Part shown: positions 26,330 to 35,091 of the stretch, in pieces
Position numbering within the stretch: position 1 is the first letter of the stretch
Layout: each line of letters opens with the position of its first letter
From: Amycolatopsis alkalitolerans
GTDB lineage: Bacteria; Actinomycetota; Actinomycetes; Mycobacteriales; Pseudonocardiaceae
Direction of reading: 5' to 3'
Assembly (NCBI RefSeq): GCF_006152065.1
Contig: NZ_VDFW01000006.1
Location: 214,714-278,713, forward strand
DNA: 64,000 bases
Program-made: the position numbers and the translations under genes
The notes under the pieces: generated by a model
The model's input: the letters and a program-made list of their open reading frames with translations, nothing else
Told to the model about the DNA's origin: nothing
The model's database searches: none

Positions 26330-27070
26330 ATGAGTTACCCCCTGTACCGCCGCGGCACGTTCGCCGTCATCGACGGCAAGTCGTGCCCGGTGTCGTACAA
26401 GGTCGGCGAGAACTACGTCCAGCTGGCCTCCGGGGACAGCACCGAGCCGATCCCGGTCGACATGTGCGCCCGCGTGGTCTCGGTCCAGGTCTACGCCACC
26501 TACCGCGGTCACGGGGTGCTGGTCGACGACATGGACGAAGCCGGTACGGCTCGGGTGATGGAAGCCGAGTGGGACGGGGAATGGGCCACCGTCAACGGTT
26601 TCCTGCACGAGAACAAGTACGAGTACTTCAAGACGGTCGACGTGACCGACCTGCGCGACTACTACGAGAAACAGGTTGATCTGCTGTTCGGTCGCTGGCG
26701 TTCGGTGCATTTCTCGCGGCCCATCGAGGGCCATCCGCTCGGCGGCGGCTGGGCCAACGGCCGCCCGGCGATCATCGACGGCCGGCCCCGGTCGGGGTTG
26801 CTGGAGACCGAGGACGGCAGACCGGTCGAGGTCACGACCCGCGCGGAGTACTTCGGTCATCCGTGCGAGATCGCGGGAATCACCGCGGACGGGGCGGTCG
26901 GACTGTACTACCTCGGCAAGGACAGCGAGCGCGCCGAGGCGGACGGTTTCGAGCCGGACGAGAACGGTCGCTGGGCCAGGGCCGTGCACATCTACGATCT
27001 GGCCCGCTACCAGGAACACCACGCCGACCTGTACTTCGACACCTGGTTGCGGGGGCGGGGCAACCGCTAG
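26330..27070 (+). CDS. Uncharacterised protein with internal duplication
   Basis: 246 residues, no signal peptide or TM segment. I do not recognise the family. The two halves look related: each ends in a similar helix, DVTDLRDYYEKQVDLLFGRW near residue 105-125 and YDLARYQEHHADLYFDTWLR near 222-241, and each begins with a small beta-rich part. RBS AAAGGGG precedes ATG. It lies in the AG operon between two GT-C genes on the same strand, with 61 bp before it and 24 bp after. That suggests a soluble accessory protein of this pathway, but the location alone does not prove it. Confidence 0.6.
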   Translation: MSYPLYRRGTFAVIDGKSCPVSYKVGENYVQLASGDSTEPIPVDMCARVVSVQVYATYRGHGVLVDDMDEAGTARVMEAEWDGEWATVNGFLHENKYEYFKTVDVTDLRDYYEKQVDLLFGRWRSVHFSRPIEGHPLGGGWANGRPAIIDGRPRSGLLETEDGRPVEVTTRAEYFGHPCEIAGITADGAVGLYYLGKDSERAEADGFEPDENGRWARAVHIYDLARYQEHHADLYFDTWLRGRGNR

Positions 27071-27094
27071 TCACCCGGGAACGTACAGTTCCGT

Positions 27095-29212
27095 GTGATC
27101 GAAGTGCTGAACGCCACCAGCGAGACCACCCAGACCAGCCGGTCCACGACGGGTACGAAACGTGATCTGTACCCGTGGCTCATCGGCGTACTCGCGCTGC
27201 TTTTCGGACTCGTCTTCGTCGCCTCGAACCTCGCGATCAACCAGGGCAGCCTCTTCGCCCCACTCGACGACGTGTACATCCACCTGCAGTACGGGCGGCA
27301 GATCGGGCTCGGTCACTTCTTCCAGTACAACACCGGCGACCAGATCAGCGCCGGCGCCAGCAGTTTCCTCTACGCGCTGATCCTCGGCGCCGCCTACGCG
27401 ATCGGGGTCCACGGCTCGTGGTTCCTCGCCTTCGCGATGGGCTTCAACCTGCTGTGCTTCGCGGCCAGCGCGGCGCTGACGTACCGGCTCGGCTCGGTGC
27501 TGGTCGCGCGCTCGGTCGGCGCGTGGGCAGGCGTGCTGCTCGCCGTCAGCGGCCCGGCGCTGTGGGGCAGCGCGAGCGGGATGGAAGTCGGCATCGTGAT
27601 GCTGCTCGTGACCGCGACGGTGCTGGTGTTCACCCGCGAGGTGCCCAGCGGCCTGTTCATCTTCACCCCGCTCCTTGGCGTGCTGCTCGCGCTCGTCCGC
27701 CCGGAGGGGCTGATCTTCGCCGGCGTGCTCACCCTCGCGTCGTGGTGGATCCTGTGGACGCGGCGGCGCACCACGGGTCTCGCCAGGACGTGGGGGCGCT
27801 GGCCGCTGACGCTGCTGCCGATGCTCGCCGGTATGGGGCAGCTCGTGTTCTACGCGATCGCCACGGGCACCACCTCGGCCAACGGCGTCCAGGCCAAATC
27901 GCTGCTGTATGACCGCCCGCTGTTCTACTTCGGCACCTTCGTCGACCGGGCGACGGCCAACCTGCGCGGGCTCGTCGGCACGTTTCTCGGCTTCACCAAC
28001 GGGGATTTCGCGTTCCCCGGCGCGATGCTGCTGTTCCTCGCCGGCGTGGTGTACCTGGTCGTGCTGCGGCGGGCGTGGCGGCCGGTGTTCGTCGCGCTCG
28101 TGGCCGGGCTCGTCCTTGTCATGCTGTCGGTGTCCACTTTGAACACCGCGCTGGCCCACAACCTGCGCTACGAGCAGCCTTTCCTGCCGCTCCTGCTGCT
28201 GTTCGCGGTGTCCGGCGGGTACGGCATCACCCGTGCCGTCCCGCACCGGGCGCGGCGCGCCACCCTGCACGGCGGGCTGGCGATCGCGCTGCTGTTCTCG
28301 CTGATCGCCGTGCCGACGTGGGCGGTCCGCTACGGCCGAGACACTTCGACGATCCGGGACACCGACGTTTCGGTCGGCGCGTGGATCAGCACCAACCTGC
28401 CGCCGGGGGCGAGCGTCGCGGTGAAGGACGTCGGCGCGGTCGCGTACTTCGGCAGGCACCGCGTGGTGGACCTGATCGGCCTCGCCACCAACGGTCTCGC
28501 CGAGCCTTCGAACAACGGGATCGGCTCGCTGTACGAGGCCGTGCGGCAGCTACCGCCGGGCAAGCGCCCGACGTATTTCGCCACCTACGACAGCGGTCCC
28601 GGCCCGTCGATGGCGATGCTGCGGCAGGTCGGCATCCTCGACAGCGAACCGCTGCAGCGGTTCAAGGTGCAGACCCCGCCGGATATCCATGGCAACCTGA
28701 TCGTGCCGTTCACCGAGATCGACGTCTACCGCGCGGACTGGACACTCGCCGGCAGCGGTGACTTCCAGGCGGTGCCGGGACAGTTCCGCGACTATCTGAA
28801 CGTCGGTGACGTCGCCAACGAGAAGGCGCATGGCTACGACCCGATGATGGCGCAGGCGGGGATGGAGCCGCTGAGCATCGTGAGCCGCGCGGGGAACGTC
28901 ATCGACAGCGGCCGGAACATCGCCGGCGGCGAGGCGTTCACCGCGCACAACCTGATCCCCGGCCGCCCGCTGACGATCACCGCGCGCACCGCGATGAACA
29001 AGATCGTGCCGGACATGCACGTGGTCGTGGACGGCAAACCGGCAGGCACCTGGACGCGCACTCCCGAACAGGGCGCCTGGGGGACCTACACCTACACGAT
29101 TCCCGGCTCGCTGATCACGGGTTCGACCGCGCGGATCGAGATCGAGCAGCCGAGGCCGCTGCTCAACCCGTACCCGATCTACAACTCCTACGGCTACTGG
29201 ATGAGTCAGTAG
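27095..29212 (+). CDS. GT-C membrane glycosyltransferase with outer C-terminal domain
   Basis: 705 residues. After a cytosolic tail of about 30 residues come some 11-12 TM helices. The first outer loop has APLDDVYIHLQYGRQIGLG, the GT-C acidic motif, followed by GDQISAGASSFLYAL. The last ~280 residues form a soluble extracytoplasmic domain, ending in a beta-rich part that might bind carbohydrate. No clear RBS is seen; TACAGT ends five bases before the GTG, so a leaderless transcript is possible. It is convergent with dprE2 after 21 bp. Probably an arabinosyl- or mannosyl-type transferase. Confidence 0.75.
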   Translation: MIEVLNATSETTQTSRSTTGTKRDLYPWLIGVLALLFGLVFVASNLAINQGSLFAPLDDVYIHLQYGRQIGLGHFFQYNTGDQISAGASSFLYALILGAAYAIGVHGSWFLAFAMGFNLLCFAASAALTYRLGSVLVARSVGAWAGVLLAVSGPALWGSASGMEVGIVMLLVTATVLVFTREVPSGLFIFTPLLGVLLALVRPEGLIFAGVLTLASWWILWTRRRTTGLARTWGRWPLTLLPMLAGMGQLVFYAIATGTTSANGVQAKSLLYDRPLFYFGTFVDRATANLRGLVGTFLGFTNGDFAFPGAMLLFLAGVVYLVVLRRAWRPVFVALVAGLVLVMLSVSTLNTALAHNLRYEQPFLPLLLLFAVSGGYGITRAVPHRARRATLHGGLAIALLFSLIAVPTWAVRYGRDTSTIRDTDVSVGAWISTNLPPGASVAVKDVGAVAYFGRHRVVDLIGLATNGLAEPSNNGIGSLYEAVRQLPPGKRPTYFATYDSGPGPSMAMLRQVGILDSEPLQRFKVQTPPDIHGNLIVPFTEIDVYRADWTLAGSGDFQAVPGQFRDYLNVGDVANEKAHGYDPMMAQAGMEPLSIVSRAGNVIDSGRNIAGGEAFTAHNLIPGRPLTITARTAMNKIVPDMHVVVDGKPAGTWTRTPEQGAWGTYTYTIPGSLITGSTARIEIEQPRPLLNPYPIYNSYGYWMSQ

Positions 29213-29233
29213 CGGCCACCGGCTCGCCCGGAC

Positions 29234-29989
29234 TCAGATGGGCAGCTTCCGGAAGATCGGCCGCGGCACATGCCGCAGCACCGACATCACGAGCCGGAAC
29301 TGCGCTGGCGCCCACACGAGGTCCTTGCCCTTGCGCGCCGCGTCCACCGCGATGTCCGCGACCTGTTCGGCGGTCTGCTCGAGCGGCGCCTTGCCCATGC
29401 CCTCGGTCATCTTCGTCTTGACCTGGCCAGGCCGGACGACGGTGACGGTCACGCCATGCGGCGCGAGCGCTTCGCCGAGGCCGAGGTAGAACCCGTCGAA
29501 CCCGGCCTTGGTCGAGCCGTACACGAAGTTCGAGCGGCGCACCCGCTCACCGGCGACCGAGGACAGCGCGATGACCCGGCCGTGGCCCTGCTTCTTCAGC
29601 TTGTCCGCGAGCGCCACCCCGACCGACACCGCCGCGGTGTAGTTCACCGTGGCGAGTTCGACGGCCTTCGCGTGGTCCTGCCACACTTCCTCGGCGTCGC
29701 CGAGCAGACCGAACGCGACGACGGTCACGTCGATGTCGCCGCCCTCGAAAGCCTTGTCCAGCACGGCGGGGTGCGAAGCCGTGTCGGTCGCGTCGAAGTC
29801 CACTTCGGACACTTCGGCACCGGCGGCGCGCAGTTTCTCGGCGGCGAGCTTGCGCCGCTCGCTCGCCCGCGCCGCGAGCACGACCCTGAGCGGGCGCTCG
29901 GCGAGGTACTTCCCGGCGATCGCGAGCGCGATGTCGGAGGTGCCGCCGAGCAGCAGCAGCGACTGGGGGTTTCCTACCGCGTCGATCAC
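29234..29989 (-). CDS. dprE2: Decaprenylphospho-2-keto-arabinose (erythro-pentose) reductase DprE2
   Basis: 251-residue [17 protein letters not shown] (residues 12-25) is the cofactor loop in the form typical of DprE2. [16 protein letters not shown] (Ser143/144) and Y157-x3-K161 (YGSTK) give the catalytic set. With DprE1 it epimerises decaprenyl-phospho-ribose to decaprenyl-phospho-arabinose. Start and stop overlap dprE1 by 4 bp, as in other mycolata, so the pair is translationally coupled. Confidence 0.93.
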   Translation of the reverse strand: MIDAVGNPQSLLLLGGTSDIALAIAGKYLAERPLRVVLAARASERRKLAAEKLRAAGAEVSEVDFDATDTASHPAVLDKAFEGGDIDVTVVAFGLLGDAEEVWQDHAKAVELATVNYTAAVSVGVALADKLKKQGHGRVIALSSVAGERVRRSNFVYGSTKAGFDGFYLGLGEALAPHGVTVTVVRPGQVKTKMTEGMGKAPLEQTAEQVADIAVDAARKGKDLVWAPAQFRLVMSVLRHVPRPIFRKLPI

Positions 29990-31368
29990 AGTTCGAGCCT
30001 CCGGCTCATGTCTGAGGCGAAAACGCCTTCGGGGTCAACGGAATGCCGGACCTTGCGCCACTCGTCCAGCCGCGGGTACATCTTCGCGAACATCTCGGCC
30101 GTGGTCCGGGAGTCCTTCGCGGTGTAGAGCCGGCCACCGGCGGCCAGCACCTCGTCGTCCAACTCCAGGCAGAACCGGCTGAGCCCGCTCTTGATCGGGA
30201 AGTCGACGCTGAGCATCCAACCCGGCGAGGGCCACGACAGCGGCGCACGGTTGGCCTCGCCCATCCGCTTGAACACGTTGAGGAACGAGTAGTGGCCCGA
30301 GGTCGCGATCCTGCGGCACAGCCGCTTCAGCTCGTCCTCCCGGCCGAACGGCACCGAGAACTGGTACTGCAGGAAACCCTTGGAGCCGTAGGCGCGGTTC
30401 CACTCGCTGAGCATGTCGAGCGGGTGGTAGAACTGCGTCAGATTCTGGATCTTGCCGCGCACGCCCTTCTTCGGCACCGTGCGCTGCCAGACGTTGTTGA
30501 GCAGCCCGAAGGTCAGCTTGTTGCCCAGCCCGTTGGGGAACACGTCCGGCAGCCTCATCAGCTGGGGCGCGTCGAACTTCAGCGGGTTCTCGCGCAGTTT
30601 CGGCGGCAACTGGTCGAGCTTCGCCAGCGAGCCGCGGGAGAACGTCGCGCGGCCCATCCGCTCGTCGGAGTTGATGAGGTCCGGCACCGACATCGAGTAG
30701 TCGTAGTTGAGGTCCGAACCATCGGTGAACAGCGCGAGCGTCTCGTCGAGGTTCGCGGTGCGGTCCGCGTCGACGACGAAATACGCGCTTTCGGTCTGCT
30801 TCATCCGGATCTTGGCGCGCACGATGATCCCGGTCAGCCCGACGCCCGCGACGGTCGCCCAGAACAGCTCCGCCTCCGGGCCGTCCGGCGTCAGGGTGCG
30901 GACCTGGCCGTCCGCGGTGATTAGCTCCATCGACAGCACGTGGTTGCTGAAAGTGCCCGCGCTGTGGTGGTTCTTGCCGTGGATGTCGTTGGCGATCGCA
31001 CCGCCGATCGTGACCTGCCGGGTGCCCGGCAGCACCGGCACCCACAGCCCGTGCGGCAGCCCGGCCTTCATCAGCCTGTCCAGGCTCACACCGGCGTCGA
31101 GGTCGACGACCGCGGTGTCGGGGTCGATCGAGTGAATACGGTCCAGTGGGGTCATGTCCACGACCAAGCCGCCCGCGTTCTGCGCGGGGTCGCCGTAGGA
31201 GCGGCCCAGCCCGCGCGCGATCACGCCGCGCTCACCGGCCTGGGTCACCGCGCGGGCGATGACCTCCACATCCGGCGTGCTGAGCACGTTCGCCGTGGTC
31301 GGGGCGGTACGGCCCCACCCGCTCAGTGCCCGCCGCTCGGTCGGAAAATCGGGAGTCGTCGCGTTCAC
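29986..31368 (-). CDS. dprE1: Decaprenylphospho-beta-D-ribofuranose 2-oxidase DprE1
   Basis: 460-residue FAD enzyme of the VAO/PCMH fold. [17 protein letters not shown] binds FAD pyrophosphate; [22 protein letters not shown] is the isoalloxazine region. [14 protein letters not shown] carries the substrate-binding Lys, and [11 protein letters not shown] ends the protein as in mycobacterial DprE1. In the segment [11 protein letters not shown] the residue aligned with M. tuberculosis Cys387 (WNICVDFPI) is Ser, at residue 387 here too (codon 30208-30210). That Cys is the covalent target of benzothiazinones. The gene is divergent from gtrA, with 95 bp between. Confidence 0.95.
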   Translation of the reverse strand: MNATTPDFPTERRALSGWGRTAPTTANVLSTPDVEVIARAVTQAGERGVIARGLGRSYGDPAQNAGGLVVDMTPLDRIHSIDPDTAVVDLDAGVSLDRLMKAGLPHGLWVPVLPGTRQVTIGGAIANDIHGKNHHSAGTFSNHVLSMELITADGQVRTLTPDGPEAELFWATVAGVGLTGIIVRAKIRMKQTESAYFVVDADRTANLDETLALFTDGSDLNYDYSMSVPDLINSDERMGRATFSRGSLAKLDQLPPKLRENPLKFDAPQLMRLPDVFPNGLGNKLTFGLLNNVWQRTVPKKGVRGKIQNLTQFYHPLDMLSEWNRAYGSKGFLQYQFSVPFGREDELKRLCRRIATSGHYSFLNVFKRMGEANRAPLSWPSPGWMLSVDFPIKSGLSRFCLELDDEVLAAGGRLYTAKDSRTTAEMFAKMYPRLDEWRKVRHSVDPEGVFASDMSRRLEL

Positions 31369-31463
31369 CCGGACCAGGGTAACGATCCCCGAACGGCGGC
31401 TTGCGGGGCACCGCTTCTACACTTTCTGGCGTCCTGGAAATCCCATGCCGGTGAGGTAGCGCA

Positions 31464-31916
31464 GTGGTGTCCACGGAACCGCAGGAGTCGACCCAGCCGA
31501 AGGCGTCGCCGGGCCTGACCGGCCAGTTGGTGCGCTTCGTGCTCATCGGCGGCTTCTGCGCCTGTCTCGACCTCGGGACGTACACGCTGGAACGCACGCT
31601 GGGAATGGATCACGAACCATGGGCGACCGTGGCGCGTGCGATCAGTTTCATCGTCGGCACCACGACCGCCTATTTCCTTAACCGGAGATTCACATTCGCC
31701 GCGGGAGCGAAAAAGGGCGCCGGGCAGATCGGCGGCTTCGTCGCGCTCTATGGGACGACGTTCTTCGTCACGGTCGGCGTGAACGCATTGATGCTGCAGG
31801 TGCTGCCCGAGTTGACCTGGCGGGCGACCATCGCCTGGGTGATCTCGCAGGGCACCGCGACCGCGATCAACTTCGTGATGCTGAAGTGGGTCGTGTTCCG
31901 CGAACCTGTAGCTTGA
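31464..31916 (+). CDS. GtrA-family membrane protein (Rv3789-like)
   Basis: 150 residues, four TM helices. LVRFVLIGGFCACLDLGTYTL opens the GtrA domain, and FIVGTTTAYFLNRRFTF carries the conserved N-R-x-F-T-F motif. The Rv3789 homologue next to dprE1 has been linked to arabinan assembly, as a flippase for decaprenyl-phospho-arabinose or as an anchor for other enzymes; which is right is disputed. GTG start preceded by GTGAGGTAG. It is followed at once by glfT2 on the same strand. Confidence 0.88.
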   Translation: MVSTEPQESTQPKASPGLTGQLVRFVLIGGFCACLDLGTYTLERTLGMDHEPWATVARAISFIVGTTTAYFLNRRFTFAAGAKKGAGQIGGFVALYGTTFFVTVGVNALMLQVLPELTWRATIAWVISQGTATAINFVMLKWVVFREPVA

Positions 31917-31953
31917 CCCCGGCGTGACCCAACCCCTGGAGGACAGCGAACCG

Positions 31954-33888
31954 ATGGCTGGCAAGACCACCGCGCAGGCGACCAGGACGCGTGGCAACGG
32001 CACCCGCGCCGCGAGCAAGGAGCAGACCACGTTCTCCGAACACACCCCGCAGGGGCGGTTGACCACGCAGCGCGGGCTCTTCGCCGGTCCGTCGCCGATC
32101 GTCTCGAAGGACCTCTACGCCGAGGTCGAGGCCGGGGTCGTCACCCGCAAGCGTGCCAGCATCAGTCTCGAAGGGTCAGCGCGCGTCTCCGGTAACACCT
32201 ATTTCGGTCGGTTCCCCGCGAGCTACTGGCAGCGGTGGACCACCGTGCGTGAGGTGCGCGCCGAGGTCGTCGTCACCGGTTCCGGTTTGGTGGCCGTCCG
32301 CGCGTCGGACTACGAGGGCGAGCCGCGCACGGTCGCCGCGCAGGAGGTCGAAGGCGCGAAGCAGGCGCCCGTGAGCTTCGATCTGAAACTCGACAAGTTC
32401 CTCGACGGCGGCGCGCTATGGCTGGACCTGGAGACCGAGGCCGGGCAGCAGCTGACCGTCGAGCAGGTCCGCTGGACGGTCGAGCCGCCGGAGAAGATCC
32501 GGCCCACCGCGGTCACCATCTGCACGATGAACCGGGCCGACGACTGCCTGAAGAACCTGCAGGCCCTGGCCGGGGACATCTCGTCGCTGGACACGCTCGA
32601 CGCCATCTATGTCGCGGACCAGGGCACGGACCGGGTCGAGTCGCGCGACGGCTTCGCGCAGGTCGCCGCCGACCTCGGGGACAAGCTGCGCTATATCACC
32701 CAGCCGAACCTCGGTGGCTCGGGCGGGTTCACCCGCGGCCTGTACGAGGTGGCCGGGCACACCGAGACAGAGCACGCGAACGTCCTGTTCATGGACGACG
32801 ACGTGCTGCTCGAGCCGGACCTGGTGATCCGGATGACGGCGTTCTCGAACCGCGCCGCGAACCCGGTCATCGTCGGCGGCCAGATGCTCAACCTGCTGCA
32901 CCCGCACCAGTTGCACGTGGGGGCGGAGTACGCGCGGCTGAACACCCTGGAGCCCGGGATGCCGGTCGAGCACAGCCTGCACACCGCGGACCTGCTGGGC
33001 GTCGACGAGGAGACGGGCAACCCGAACAAGCAGGAGCGGCGGCTCGACGCGGGATACAACGGCTGGTGGTCGTGCCTGATCCCGTACGAGGTCGTGAAGG
33101 AGACCGGCTATCCGATGCCGTTCTTCTTCCAGTGGGACGACGCCGAGTACAGCTACCGGGCGCGGGCGCACGGGTTCCCGACGGTGACGCTGCCCGGTGC
33201 GGGCGTGTGGCACGCGGACTTCCACTGGAAGGACTGGGACGAGTGGCACCGGTACTTCAACCTGCGGAACTCGATCATCACCGCGGCGCTGCACAGCGAC
33301 TTCAACCTGACCGTGCTGTCGCGGGTGCTGATGGCGCAGGTGGTGCGGTACCTGCTGGGGATGCAGTACGGCCTGACGCACACGCTGATCAAGGCGGTCG
33401 AGGACTTCCTGGAGGGCCCGGACATCCTCCGCGACGGCGGGGTCGCCGCGATGCAGGAGATCCGCGAGATCCGCGCGAAGTACCCGGAGACGAAGCGCTA
33501 CGACCCGACCGAGGTGCCGGGTATCGCGTCCAACGACATCGGCATCATCAACGGCGCCGGGCGGCCCGCGTTGCAGCGGGTGGTGCTGATCAAGCGCATC
33601 GTCGACCGGCTGCTCGGCCGTTCGAGGTTCGGCCTTGGCGCGATCCCGATGGACGAGGCGACGTGGTGGCACGTGGCGCTGTTCGACACCGCGGTCGTGA
33701 CCGACGCCAACCAGGAAGGCGTGCGGGTGCGCAAGTACGATCGTGACCGCATGTTCGACCTGGGCAAACGCGCCGCCCGCGTGATCAACCGGCTGCGCAA
33801 GGAGGGCAAGGCCGTCCAGGCCCAGTACCAGCGCGCCCTGCCGCAACTGACAAGCCGCGAGAACTGGCAGCGCCTGTACGAGCTGTAA
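31954..33888 (+). CDS. glfT2: Galactofuranosyltransferase GlfT2 (copy 1)
   Basis: About 644 residues. The N-terminal beta domain has NTYFGRFPASYWQRWT, matching the FPASYWRRWT of mycobacterial GlfT2. The GT-A domain has QPNLGGSGGFTRGLYE, the metal-binding MDDDVLLEPD, YNGWWSCLIP, FFQWDDAEYSYRA and the GAGVWH His. The C-terminal helical part ends with LTSRENWQRLYEL. GlfT2 polymerises UDP-Galf into the alternating beta-1,5/1,6 galactan at the inner membrane face. ATG 31954 has GGAGGA ten bases upstream; GTG 31924 is the longer alternative. A second copy is at 40573. Confidence 0.92.
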   Translation: MAGKTTAQATRTRGNGTRAASKEQTTFSEHTPQGRLTTQRGLFAGPSPIVSKDLYAEVEAGVVTRKRASISLEGSARVSGNTYFGRFPASYWQRWTTVREVRAEVVVTGSGLVAVRASDYEGEPRTVAAQEVEGAKQAPVSFDLKLDKFLDGGALWLDLETEAGQQLTVEQVRWTVEPPEKIRPTAVTICTMNRADDCLKNLQALAGDISSLDTLDAIYVADQGTDRVESRDGFAQVAADLGDKLRYITQPNLGGSGGFTRGLYEVAGHTETEHANVLFMDDDVLLEPDLVIRMTAFSNRAANPVIVGGQMLNLLHPHQLHVGAEYARLNTLEPGMPVEHSLHTADLLGVDEETGNPNKQERRLDAGYNGWWSCLIPYEVVKETGYPMPFFFQWDDAEYSYRARAHGFPTVTLPGAGVWHADFHWKDWDEWHRYFNLRNSIITAALHSDFNLTVLSRVLMAQVVRYLLGMQYGLTHTLIKAVEDFLEGPDILRDGGVAAMQEIREIRAKYPETKRYDPTEVPGIASNDIGIINGAGRPALQRVVLIKRIVDRLLGRSRFGLGAIPMDEATWWHVALFDTAVVTDANQEGVRVRKYDRDRMFDLGKRAARVINRLRKEGKAVQAQYQRALPQLTSRENWQRLYEL

Positions 33889-33955
33889 CGGCGCGCGTCT
33901 CGGAACCGTCGCCGTCTCGCCTACGTCGAAGTGATGTTTCTGCGTGAAAGCGGGG

Positions 33956-33982
33956 TTGCGGTCGGTCTGCGGCCAGTAGACT
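33956..33982 (+). promoter_or_regulatory. Candidate promoter before the WXG-like gene
   Basis: TAGACT (33977-33982) is a good actinobacterial -10, 36 bp before ATG 34019. A weak TTGCGG (33956) lies at a short 15-bp spacing. The element sits in the 130-bp gap after glfT2 and would drive the 34019-36561 unit. Confidence 0.3.
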
Positions 33983-34018
33983 CCGCGACGGAACCGGACA
34001 AGACGACGGGGGACAGCG

Positions 34019-34489
34019 ATGACGGGCTTCGTGCCGAACGCGGGCCAACCGCAGACGGCGGCCGGCAGCATCGGGGGATCGATAGGCGCCGCGGTCGGCG
34101 GCATGCTCAGCGATGCCGCGATCGCCTCCACGGCTGCCGGCGTGCAGAAGCTGGTCGACTCGGCCAAGTCCGGCGGCTTCGCGATCAGCGAAGAAGGCGC
34201 GAACGAGTACATTCGGGTGTTCCAAGACTTCGAAAACGTGCTGGCCTCGATGCAGAACGCGGCGCGTGAGGCTGGTCAGTCGCCAGCGCTCGGGGGTAGT
34301 GACTATGCCGCAACAGTGGCTGCCCATACTCGGCTGATGGCGGATGGTGACGCGCAGTCGTATTCGACCGCTTTGGAGTCTCTGGGCAAGGTGGTCGAGC
34401 AGGCGAGGCTTGCCTTCCACCAAGCCAAGAAGAACTACGCGCAGATGGACGAGCAGGCCAAGCAGACGTTCGGTCAGGCACAGGTCTGA
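34019..34489 (+). CDS. WXG100/ESX-like small secreted protein candidate
   Basis: 156 residues, mostly helical, Ala/Gly-rich N-terminus, no signal peptide. The C-terminus has YAQMDEQ, fitting the Y-x3-D/E export motif of type VII substrates. No strict WXG is visible. It starts at ATG with a GGGGGA box and lies 3 bp before a DUF3558 lipoprotein and then a PPE-like protein, in front of an espG gene. That context supports a type VII substrate or partner. The exact family is uncertain. Confidence 0.65.
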   Translation: MTGFVPNAGQPQTAAGSIGGSIGAAVGGMLSDAAIASTAAGVQKLVDSAKSGGFAISEEGANEYIRVFQDFENVLASMQNAAREAGQSPALGGSDYAATVAAHTRLMADGDAQSYSTALESLGKVVEQARLAFHQAKKNYAQMDEQAKQTFGQAQV

Positions 34490-34492
34490 TCG

Positions 34493-35089
34493 ATGCCGAA
34501 GGTGATGCGTACCGCTCGCACGGCTGTACCGATGCTCGCAGCCATGATCGCGGTTCTCGCCGGTTGTGCGAATGAGCAGCCTGGCAATCCTTCGCCTGTT
34601 GGCGGTCAATCGGCGAGTGCGACGGTGCCAACCAGCGCAGCGGGCTCGACGGGACAGGATCCCGGGCTGGCATCGATCAAGGCCTGCAGCCTGCTTACCG
34701 ACCACGAGGCTGCCACCTTCAAGGCACAGGGCGCCGGTCAGAATCAGGACACATCGGCCTCGGGCGCGACGAGTGTCTGCCGCTGGACCGGGCGGTCCGC
34801 GAGCGGTGCCTCGACGAACCTGAGCATCGCGGTACGGGCGGCGCAGGGAATCGAGTCTGTCAATGCCGAGGGCGGGCAACTGACCGAGGGCAAGGTAAAC
34901 GGTCGCCCCGCCAAGCAGTTGGTCGACAGTTCAGGCGGCTACTGCATGACGTCCCTCGCCGTCACGCCCGGTTCGAGAGTGGATCTCGGCTACGTGATCG
35001 TGGGTGCGTCCGACGCGACCGAAGCCTGCCAGACGGACAACCAGATCGCCGACATCGTCGAGCCTAAGCTGCCGAAATACGAGGGGTAG
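34493..35089 (+). CDS. DUF3558-type lipoprotein
   Basis: 198 residues. The signal peptide ends in lipobox VLAGC (near residue 25), then a Ser/Thr/Pro-rich linker and a DUF3558 core: KACSLLTDHEAATF, a CRW turn, a middle Cys in GGYCMTS and EACQTDNQIADIVEPKL. It should be anchored to the outer face of the membrane. This is the second DUF3558 gene in the window; it differs strongly in sequence from the one at 2770. It is embedded in the type VII satellite operon (3 bp gaps on both sides). Confidence 0.75.
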   Translation: MPKVMRTARTAVPMLAAMIAVLAGCANEQPGNPSPVGGQSASATVPTSAAGSTGQDPGLASIKACSLLTDHEAATFKAQGAGQNQDTSASGATSVCRWTGRSASGASTNLSIAVRAAQGIESVNAEGGQLTEGKVNGRPAKQLVDSSGGYCMTSLAVTPGSRVDLGYVIVGASDATEACQTDNQIADIVEPKLPKYEG

Positions 35090-35091
35090 CC

